Origin: JAZQNF01 sp045641505
GTDB lineage: Bacteria; Bacillota; Clostridia; Lachnospirales; Bianqueaceae
Direction of reading: 5' to 3'
Length of the DNA: 21,479 nucleotides
NCBI GenBank assembly: GCA_045641505.1
Contig: JAZUHB010000021.1
Coordinates: forward strand, 1-21,479
Shown: positions 6,524 to 12,531 of the stretch, piece by piece
How positions within the stretch are numbered: position 1 is the first letter of the stretch
How the letters are laid out: each line of letters begins with the position of its first letter
Notes under the pieces: generated by a model
Told to the model about the DNA's origin: nothing
The model's input: only the letters and a program-made list of their open reading frames with translations
Databases searched by the model: none
Position numbers and translations under genes: made by a program

Positions 6524-8411
6524 GCTGTACGAATATTATCCGCTGCTCGTCGTCGGCGGCATCATCGGTCTGTTCTCGATCGTACTGTTCCTGGCCTACG
6601 TCTTCATGAAGGACAAGAAGAACGCCATCGGCTTCGAGCGCTACATGAAGGACACCGAGGTCGCCCGCAGGCTTCTCCGCTACGCGAAGCCCTACTGGGG
6701 CAGCTTCCTGCTGGTGCTGCTCCTCATGGCCTTCTCCGTGACCTACAGCATCCTGAGCCCTTACATCACCGGCCGTCTCGAGGACCTTCTGACCGGCGAC
6801 TTCGAGCTGAAGGCGCTCGGCCGCATCCTGATCGTCTACGGGGGCCTCTTGATCGTGTCCGTCATCAGCAGCTATTTCCAGGCGATGATCCTGCAGCGTA
6901 CCGGCCAGAAGATCATCTCCCGCATCCGTGAGGACCTCTTCGTGCATCTCGAGGGGCTCTCCCAGGCGCAGCTGAACGGCATTCCGGTCGGCACCCTGGT
7001 CACCCGTCTTTCCAACGACATCAACTCGGTGTCCGTGCTCTTCACGAACATCCTGGTCAACATGGTGCAGAACGTTTTCGTGATCGCGGGCGTGCTCGTC
7101 GCGATGTTCATGCTGAACTACACGCTGACGCTGGTCATCCTCTGCATCTGCCCCTTCATTTTCTTCTTCACCCTGATCTTCCGGAAGTTCTCGCGCCGCG
7201 CCTACCGCCACGCGAAGGACGCGACCACCGACATCAACATCTTCCTCTCCGAGAACCTGTCCGGCATGAAGATCATCCAGATCTTCAACCGCGAGGAGCG
7301 CAAGATCGGCGAGTTCAAGAAGAAGAACGATACCCTGAACAAGGCGAAGCAGGAGCAGATCTTCGTGTTCGGCATCTTCCGCCCGCTGATCTACATGCTC
7401 TACATCAGCTCCGTGCTGCTGATGTTCTACCTCGCCGGCCGCGGCTACATCACCGATGCCCACTGGTTCGGCCAGACCATCAGCTCCGGCGTGCTGGTTT
7501 CGTTCTACATGTACAACAGCCGCTTCTTCAACCCGATCCAGAACCTGGCCGACCAGTTCAACCGACTGCAGGCCGCGTTCGCGTCCGGCGAGAAGATCTT
7601 CACGCTCTTCGACAAGCAGCCGGATCTCTGCGACGAGCCCGACGCGGTGGAGCTTACCGAGGTGAAGGGCGAGATCGAGTTCCGGAACGTCTGGTTCCGC
7701 TACGTCGAGGACGAGTGGGTGCTGAAGGACCTTTCCTTCAAGGTCGAGGCCGGCTCCACGGTCGCCTTCGTCGGAGCCACCGGCAGCGGCAAGACCACCA
7801 TCCTTTCGCTTCTGTGCCGCAACTACGACATCCAGCAGGGCGAGATCCTGATCGACGGCGTGAACATCAAGCACTACACGATCGCCTCGCTCCGGAAGCA
7901 TTTCGGCCAGATGCTGCAGGACGTGTTCCTGTTCTCCGGCACGATCCGCTCCAACATCGTGCTGCGCGAGGACAGCTTTACCGATGAAGAAATCATGCGC
8001 GCGTGCGAGTACGTGAACGCCGACAAGTTCATCGCGCAGCTGAAGGACGGATTGGACGAGGAGGTCCGCGAGCGCGGCAACAACTTCTCCGCCGGCCAGC
8101 GCCAGCTTCTGTCCTTCGCCCGCACGGTGATCCACCGTCCCGAGATCATGATCCTGGACGAGGCCACTGCGAACATCGACACCGAGACCGAGCTCTTGAT
8201 CCAGAACTCGCTCGAGAAGATGATGAACATCGGCACGATGCTGATGGTCGCGCACCGTCTGTCCACCATCCAGCACGCGGACAACATCATCTACCTGGCC
8301 CACGGCCGCATCGTGGAGCAGGGCACGCACGAGCAGCTGCTCGCGCAGAAGGGCCGTTATTACCATCTTTACACGTTACAGTTCAAAAAGGACGCGCTGA
8401 TGGCGAAATAA
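6516..8411 (+). CDS. Heterodimeric ABC exporter, subunit with intact catalytic glutamate
   Basis: This 631-residue half-transporter pairs with the preceding one. The order is an extra N-terminal hydrophobic helix (about 9-31) and a linker, a six-helix exporter domain (about 55-360), then the ATPase domain (about 385-620). Motifs are Walker A GATGSGKT (420-427), Q-loop QMLQDVFLF, Walker B IMILDE (Asp548, Glu549), D-loop ANID and switch His580. Its signature is FSAGQ (524-528) rather than SGGQ. The weak signature therefore faces the partner's Asp506 site, while its own Glu549 faces the partner's intact VSGGQ: one canonical and one degenerate ATP site, as in LmrCD-type exporters. The ATG overlaps the upstream stop, with GGAGAGGAGG in front. 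No terminator is evident before the next promoter. Confidence 0.93.
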   Translation: MSKLYEYYPLLVVGGIIGLFSIVLFLAYVFMKDKKNAIGFERYMKDTEVARRLLRYAKPYWGSFLLVLLLMAFSVTYSILSPYITGRLEDLLTGDFELKALGRILIVYGGLLIVSVISSYFQAMILQRTGQKIISRIREDLFVHLEGLSQAQLNGIPVGTLVTRLSNDINSVSVLFTNILVNMVQNVFVIAGVLVAMFMLNYTLTLVILCICPFIFFFTLIFRKFSRRAYRHAKDATTDINIFLSENLSGMKIIQIFNREERKIGEFKKKNDTLNKAKQEQIFVFGIFRPLIYMLYISSVLLMFYLAGRGYITDAHWFGQTISSGVLVSFYMYNSRFFNPIQNLADQFNRLQAAFASGEKIFTLFDKQPDLCDEPDAVELTEVKGEIEFRNVWFRYVEDEWVLKDLSFKVEAGSTVAFVGATGSGKTTILSLLCRNYDIQQGEILIDGVNIKHYTIASLRKHFGQMLQDVFLFSGTIRSNIVLREDSFTDEEIMRACEYVNADKFIAQLKDGLDEEVRERGNNFSAGQRQLLSFARTVIHRPEIMILDEATANIDTETELLIQNSLEKMMNIGTMLMVAHRLSTIQHADNIIYLAHGRIVEQGTHEQLLAQKGRYYHLYTLQFKKDALMAK

Positions 8412-8431
8412 ACGCCCTTATTTTGGCAGGA

Positions 8432-8466
8432 CGTTCCTTGCGGAGCGTTCCGCGGCATGCTATGAT
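8432..8466 (+). promoter_or_regulatory. Promoter for the nfeD-SPFH-rluA unit, with repeats over the -35 region
   Basis: A -35 box TTGCGG (8438-8443) lies 17 bp from a -10 box TATGAT (8461-8466) that carries an extended TG (TGC before it). The region also holds a near-direct repeat, CGTTCCTTGCGG (8432-8443) and CGTTCCGCGG (8446-8455), and an inverted repeat GCGGAGCGTTCCGC (8440-8453). These could be a regulator site. Promoter assignment is from consensus match only. Confidence 0.6.
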
Positions 8467-8496
8467 AGTTGCAGAAAAAAACAAGGAGGTACTCCC

Positions 8497-8964
8497 ATGA
8501 ACGAGTACATGGTCTATTTCTGGATCGGCATGATCATCGTGACGGCCGTGATCGAAGCGTTGACCGCAGGACTTACCTCCCTCTGGTTCACCGGAGGCGC
8601 GGTGGTCGCGCTGGTGCTCGCGCTGGTCAAGCTGCCCACCTGGCTCCAGTTCCTCGCCTTCGCCGCCGTATCGGTCGCGCTGCTCGCGTTCACGCGCCCC
8701 CTGTTCGTCAATTCCCTGAAGAAGGGAATCGAAAAGACGAACGTGGATTCGGTGCCCGGCAGTGAGGGCGTCGTCACCGAGGCCATCAAGCCCATCGACG
8801 GCACCGGACTGGTGAAGGTCAAGGGCGCGCTCTGGTCCGCGAAATCCTTCGATGACAAAACCGAGATCGGCGAGGGCGTCCGCGTCACCGTCATCGCGGT
8901 CGAAGGTGTCAAAGTAGTAGTCAAACCGGCGGCTTCCAGCCTTCCGGAACAATTCAATGCCTGA
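8497..8964 (+). CDS. NfeD-like membrane protein
   Basis: The 155-residue protein has two or three transmembrane helices at about 5-70 (YFWIGMIIVTAVIEAL, FTGGAVVALVLALV, FLAFAAVSVALLAF). A soluble beta-rich C-terminal domain of the NfeD OB-fold type follows at about 85-150, with SEGVVTEAIKPIDGTGLVKV and the WSAKS stretch. Short NfeD proteins of this class (YuaF-like) are usually encoded next to SPFH/flotillin proteins and are thought to act with them in membrane microdomains. Exactly that partner follows 21 bases downstream. The ATG at 8497 has a strong AAGGAGG about 7 bases upstream. No protease domain is present, so this is the short form of the family. Confidence 0.9.
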   Translation: MNEYMVYFWIGMIIVTAVIEALTAGLTSLWFTGGAVVALVLALVKLPTWLQFLAFAAVSVALLAFTRPLFVNSLKKGIEKTNVDSVPGSEGVVTEAIKPIDGTGLVKVKGALWSAKSFDDKTEIGEGVRVTVIAVEGVKVVVKPAASSLPEQFNA

Positions 8965-8985
8965 TGAGGCAGAAAGGGAACTAAC

Positions 8986-9921
8986 ATGTCGAACTTCGCT
9001 TTACTGTTTGCCGGCGCCCGTCCCGGTGTCGATCCGATGGACGTCCTCTTCATCATCCTGGGCGTGATCCTTCTGATCATCATTGCCTCCGGCATCAAGA
9101 TCGTTCCTCAGGCCTCCGCGTGGGTCGTCGAGCGTCTGGGTGCCTACCGTGCCACCTGGGATGTCGGTCCCCACTTCAAGTGGCCCTTTATCGACAAGAT
9201 CGTCCGTAAGGTCAACCTGAAGGAGCAGGTCGCGGATTTCCCGCCCCAGCCGGTTATCACGGAAGATAACGCCACGATCCAGATCGATACCGTCGTCTTC
9301 TTCCAGATCACGGATCCCAAGGCCTACACCTACGGCGTCGAGAAGCCCATGGTCGCCATCGCGAACCTGTCCGCCACCACCCTGCGTAACATCATCGGCG
9401 ACCTCGAGCTCGATGAGACCTTCACCTCCCGTGATATCATCAACACCAAGATGAGAACCATCCTGGACGAAGCCACCGATCCCTGGGGCATCAAGGTCAA
9501 CCGCGTCGAAGTCAAGAACATCATTCCTCCCGCGGAGATCCAGCAGGCCATGGAGAAGCAGATGAAGGCCGAGCGTGAAAAGCGTGAGGCGATCCTGCGC
9601 GCCGAAGGTACCAAGCAGTCTCAGATCCTCGTGGCCGAAGGTAAGAAGGAAGCTGCCATCCTCGAGGCGGAAGCCAAGAAGGAAGCCGCGATCCGTGAGG
9701 CCGAAGGTCAGGCCACTGCCATCTACAAGGTGCAGGAGGCTACTGCCCAGGGTATCGCGATGCTGAAGAACGCGGCCCCCGACCAGGCTGTCCTTACCCT
9801 GAAGAGCTTCGAGGCTCTCGGCAAGGTCGCCGACGGTCAGGCCACCAAGATCATCATCCCCTCCGAGCTTCAGTCTCTGGCCGGCCTTGCCGCGTCCCTG
9901 AAAGAGATCTCCAAGGACTGA
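8986..9921 (+). CDS. SPFH/band 7 (stomatin/QmcA-like) membrane protein
   Basis: The 311-residue protein has one N-terminal transmembrane helix (about 19-40, VLFIILGVILLIIIASG). The SPFH/band 7 domain follows at about 42-200, with IVPQASAWVVERLGAYRATWDVG, KEQVADFPPQPVITEDNA and IIPPAEIQQAMEKQMKAEREKR. A charged coiled coil (about 190-260) contains repeated AEGxKxxAI units, and the tail is alanine-rich. Such proteins form large membrane-bound rings and scaffold membrane domains, often with an NfeD partner. ATG at 8986 has AGAAAGGGA upstream; a second in-frame ATG at codon 19 would remove a short polar N-terminus and cannot be ruled out. Only three bases separate its stop from the next gene. A clear client protein is not visible nearby. 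Confidence 0.93.
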   Translation: MSNFALLFAGARPGVDPMDVLFIILGVILLIIIASGIKIVPQASAWVVERLGAYRATWDVGPHFKWPFIDKIVRKVNLKEQVADFPPQPVITEDNATIQIDTVVFFQITDPKAYTYGVEKPMVAIANLSATTLRNIIGDLELDETFTSRDIINTKMRTILDEATDPWGIKVNRVEVKNIIPPAEIQQAMEKQMKAEREKREAILRAEGTKQSQILVAEGKKEAAILEAEAKKEAAIREAEGQATAIYKVQEATAQGIAMLKNAAPDQAVLTLKSFEALGKVADGQATKIIIPSELQSLAGLAASLKEISKD

Positions 9922-9924
9922 TCC

Positions 9925-10944
9925 GTGAAGGCTTTTACAATCGAACAGAAAGCGGCCGGGCGAACGCTCGGCCGCTATCTTGAATTATTGCTCCCCGGCG
10001 CGCCGCGCTCCCTGTTCTTCAAGGCGCTGCGCGAGAACAAGATCAAGCTGAACGGGCGGAAGCCCGCCGACCTGAAGGTTCCGCTCGCGGAGGGCGACGA
10101 GCTGAAGCTCTTCCTCACCGAGGAGCAGTTCGCGGCCTTCGGCGCCGCCGCGGAGGCGCGGAAGGAGGCGGAGGAGCTCGATCCTTCGTTTCTTCGGATC
10201 GCGTTCGAGAACGACCGTTTTCTCGTCCTGAACAAGCCCGCGGGGCTGCTTTCGCAGAAGGATGAGTCGGGCGAGCCTTCACTGAACGAGTACGCGCTGA
10301 GCTACCTCCGTTCGGCCGGCTACGCCTTTCAGCCCGGTTTCACGCCCGGCGTGCTGAACCGGCTCGACCGGAACACCGCCGGCTGCGTGCTGATGGCCAA
10401 GGACCTTCCGACCGCGCAGTATCTCTCGAAGATCCTCGCGGACAAGTCGCTCGGCAAGTACTATCTGGCCGTGACCGAGGGGCGGATCTCCTGGGATGAA
10501 AAGGAGCTTCGCGGCTTCTGGACCAAGGACGGCCTCCGGAACAGGGTCACGCTCTCGAGCGAGAAGACCGCCGACGCGAAGGAGGTTTGCTGCCGGGTCC
10601 GCGTCCTTGCCCGCACGGTGAAGGGCGCCGATCGCACCCTTGTCGAGGTGCGGCTTCTGAGCGGCAAGAGCCACCAGATCCGCGCCCAGCTTTCGGCGGA
10701 GGGCTATCCGCTGGTGGGCGATTTCAAATACGGCGCCCGCGCGCTCGGGCCGGAGGAGAAAACGCTCCAGCTGTTCGCGCGCCGGCTCGTCTTCCCGGAC
10801 GGCGGCCGGATCGCCCCCGAGGTCTCGGCGGAGGGTGCGTCCTTCGAGGTCGCCTGCGAACTTCCCGCCGCAATGCGGCAGTACCTGAAGCGGCATTTTC
10901 CCGGCGCCGTTTCCGGCCTCGGGACCGAGGCCTGCGGCGTTTGA
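9925..10944 (+). CDS. RluA-family RNA pseudouridine synthase
   Basis: The 339-residue protein has an S4-like RNA-binding domain at about 12-70 (GRTLGRYLELLLPG, NKIKLNGRK) followed by the RluA catalytic domain. The catalytic motif NRLDRNTAG contains Asp148, the nucleophile that isomerises uridine. Other family stretches are VLNKPAGLL, KYYLAVTEG, LLSGKSHQIRAQL and GYPLVGDFKYG. The family modifies 23S rRNA (RluC/RluD) or tRNA, and the exact target cannot be decided here. The start is GTG at 9925 with AAGGA eight bases upstream inside the SPFH gene. It is the last gene of the nfeD-SPFH unit and ends in front of a bidirectional terminator. Confidence 0.92.
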   Translation: MKAFTIEQKAAGRTLGRYLELLLPGAPRSLFFKALRENKIKLNGRKPADLKVPLAEGDELKLFLTEEQFAAFGAAAEARKEAEELDPSFLRIAFENDRFLVLNKPAGLLSQKDESGEPSLNEYALSYLRSAGYAFQPGFTPGVLNRLDRNTAGCVLMAKDLPTAQYLSKILADKSLGKYYLAVTEGRISWDEKELRGFWTKDGLRNRVTLSSEKTADAKEVCCRVRVLARTVKGADRTLVEVRLLSGKSHQIRAQLSAEGYPLVGDFKYGARALGPEEKTLQLFARRLVFPDGGRIAPEVSAEGASFEVACELPAAMRQYLKRHFPGAVSGLGTEACGV

Positions 10945-10963
10945 CCGCGCAAAATCGCAAAAG

Positions 10964-10994
10964 AAAAAGAGCATCCGCAGGGATGCTCTTTTTT
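10964..10994. terminator. Bidirectional terminator between the pseudouridine synthase gene and trpS
   Basis: AAAAAGAGCATCC (10964-10976) and GGATGCTCTTTTTT (10981-10994) form a long stem around a GCAG loop. T tracts are present on both strands, so it can end transcription of both convergent genes. Confidence 0.92.
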
Positions 10995-11009
10995 CGTGCT
11001 TCGCGGGAC

Positions 11010-12005
11010 TTAACCCAGGATCAGGCCAAGTTTTTCCTTCACGTCGTTGATCGTGCGGGAGGAGACCTCCATCGCCTCTTCGGCGCCCTTTTTCATCAGC
11101 TGGTGGATGTAGGCCTTATCCGCCATGATGCGCTCGAACTCCTCGCGGATGGGCTTCAGCGCGTCGGCGACGGTGGTGCCGACCGCGGTCTTGAAGGTGC
11201 CGTAGCCCTGGCCGGCGAATTCGGCCTCGATCTGCTCCATGGTCTTGCCGGTGAAGACGGAGTAGATGGTCATCAGGTTGTTGATGCCGTCCTTGCCCTC
11301 GGCGTAGCGGACGCAGCCGTCGGTGTCGGTGACGGCCTTCTTGAACTTGCGGAGGATGTCATCCTCGCTGTCGAGGATCGTGATCGTCGCCTTGGGGTTC
11401 GGGTCGGACTTGGACATCTTCTTGAGCGGGTCCTGCAGGGACATGATCTTCGCGCCCGCCTTGCGGATGTAGGGCTCGGGCACCTTGAAGGTGGGGCCGT
11501 AGATGCCGTTGAAGCGCTGGGCGATGTCGCGGGTGATTTCGAGATGCTGGCGCTGATCCTCGCCGACGGGCACGTAATCGGCCTGGTAGAGGAGGATGTC
11601 GCCGGCCATCAGCGCGGGATAGGTGAAGAGACCGGCGTTGATGTTGTCCGCGTGCTGCTGGGACTTATCCTTGAACTGCGTCATGCGGGAAAGCTCGCCG
11701 AACTGGACGTAGCAGTCCATCACCCAGCCCATCTCCGCGTGCGCGGGCACGTGGGACTGGCAGAAGATCGCGGAGCGCTCGGGGTCGACGCCGCAGGCCA
11801 GAAGCAGCGCGTAAGCCGTGTAGATGCGGTTCCGGAGCACCTCGGGATCCTGACGGACGGTCAGCGAATGCAGATCAGCCAGGAAGTAGAAGTTCTTGTA
11901 TTCGTCCTGCAGCTCGGACCAGTTGCGGACCGCGCCGGTATAGTTGCCGAGCGTGTAGACACCGGTGGGCTGGATGCCCGAGAGCATGATTTTCTTGTTT
12001 TCCAT
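11010..12005 (-). CDS. trpS: Tryptophanyl-tRNA synthetase
   Basis: The 331-residue class I aminoacyl-tRNA synthetase charges tRNA-Trp. The HIGH-equivalent is TLGN at residues 18-21 within SGIQPTGVYTLGNYTGA, as in the Bacillus enzyme, and the KMSKS loop is intact at 196-200 (KKMSKSDPN). Other family stretches are AHAEMGWVMDC, GELSRMTQFKDKS, VPVGEDQRQHLE and AVTDTDG. Length agrees with the usual 325-335. The ATG at 12005 has an AGGAGG ribosome binding site about 7 bases upstream. The 280-base leader is a T-box riboswitch with a UGG specifier, so expression should rise when uncharged tRNA-Trp accumulates. The gene converges on the pseudouridine synthase gene. Confidence 0.97.
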   Translation of the reverse strand: MENKKIMLSGIQPTGVYTLGNYTGAVRNWSELQDEYKNFYFLADLHSLTVRQDPEVLRNRIYTAYALLLACGVDPERSAIFCQSHVPAHAEMGWVMDCYVQFGELSRMTQFKDKSQQHADNINAGLFTYPALMAGDILLYQADYVPVGEDQRQHLEITRDIAQRFNGIYGPTFKVPEPYIRKAGAKIMSLQDPLKKMSKSDPNPKATITILDSEDDILRKFKKAVTDTDGCVRYAEGKDGINNLMTIYSVFTGKTMEQIEAEFAGQGYGTFKTAVGTTVADALKPIREEFERIMADKAYIHQLMKKGAEEAMEVSSRTINDVKEKLGLILG

Positions 12006-12020
12006 GGAGACCTCCTGAAT

Positions 12021-12072
12021 GAAAATGAAAGTCCCGGCAGTAATCTCCGGAGGAGGAGAAAACTGCCGGGAC
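12021..12072 (-). terminator. Attenuator terminator of the trpS T-box leader
   Basis: Read on the minus strand, GTCCCGGCAG (12072-12063) pairs with CTGCCGGGAC (12040-12031), with an inner TCTCC/GGAGA pairing, and is followed by TTTCATTTTC. It lies between the T-box sequence and the trpS ribosome binding site, the expected place for the regulated terminator. Confidence 0.85.
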
Positions 12073-12285
12073 AGGATTGAACGTTTTCCTGCGGTACCAC
12101 CCGACTTGACCCGGAAAGGGTCCGCTCGTTAGGGGTTCTTCCTCGGAAGGCCCATTCGGTTTCGTATGTTTTCCGCACTCACACCCTCTGCGGCTCGCTG
12201 TGAAACAGGGACGGAACGTACTCTTCCTTCGTCAGTGGAAAGGAATGTTTTCCGCGGCGAAGGAAGATCCTTCGTCATAGGAACA
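12021..12285 (-). ncRNA. T-box riboswitch (tRNA-Trp) upstream of trpS
   Basis: The leader carries the conserved T-box sequence GGGTGGTACCGC (12102-12091 on the minus strand), whose UGG bulge pairs with the tRNA acceptor end. Stem I is closed by GGAAG (12227-12223) and CTTCC (12149-12145), with the AGTA motif just after the 5' arm (12222-12219). The specifier loop reads GAATGGG, placing the tryptophan codon UGG at 12154-12152. That matches the gene downstream. A terminator hairpin follows. Uncharged tRNA-Trp should stabilise the antiterminator and allow trpS transcription. An extra hairpin, CGAAGGA/TCCTTCG (12274-12258), precedes Stem I. This element fills the only stretch above 300 bases without a protein gene (12006-12321). 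Confidence 0.94.
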
Positions 12286-12290
12286 AGTTT

Positions 12291-12318
12291 ATTATATAGG
12301 ATTTCGGCGCTAAGTCAA
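12291..12318 (-). promoter_or_regulatory. Promoter of the trpS T-box leader
   Basis: On the minus strand, TTGACT (12318-12313) and TATAAT (12296-12291) are separated by 16 bp. Transcription would begin near 12285, at the 5' end of the T-box. The -35 box lies within a few bases of the copA stop codon. Confidence 0.85.
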
Positions 12319-12321
12319 GGC

Positions 12322-12531
12322 TTATTCGATCGAGATGACCTGATAGCCTTCCTCCTCGACGACGGCGGAGAGCATGTCGTTCGGCACGGCGGAAGTCAGC
12401 CGGACGAGGGCCGTCCCCTTCTCGAAGTCCGCGGCTGCCTCGGCGACGCCGGGCAGGGCCTCGAGCGCCTTCTTGACGTGCGCTTCGCAATGGTGACACA
12501 TCATTCCTTCGATGTGGAGCAGCTTTTCCAT
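12322..12531 (-). other. Possible internally initiated CopZ-like copper chaperone inside copA
   Basis: The in-frame ATG at 12531-12529 is preceded by AAGGAGG (12546-12540) with an 8-base spacer, a far better start signal than that of copA itself. Translation from here gives 69 residues, the usual size of a CopZ chaperone. The metal-binding GMMCHHC is near the N-terminus, followed by KKALEALPGV and a C-terminal GYQVISIE strand. The sequence therefore supports either a fused domain, a separate chaperone, or both products from one message. Which is made cannot be decided without experiment. Confidence 0.5.

Noticed and set aside
4682..8366. Two open frames of over 600 codons on the minus strand opposite the ABC exporter genes
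   Set aside because: They mirror the exporter genes, are rich in H, D, V and G repeats, and have no plausible ribosome binding site or motif.
8986..9921. HflK/HflC protease regulator
   Set aside because: Only one SPFH gene is present, its partner is NfeD-like, and the PVITEDNA and AEGxKxxAI coiled-coil features fit the stomatin/QmcA branch better.
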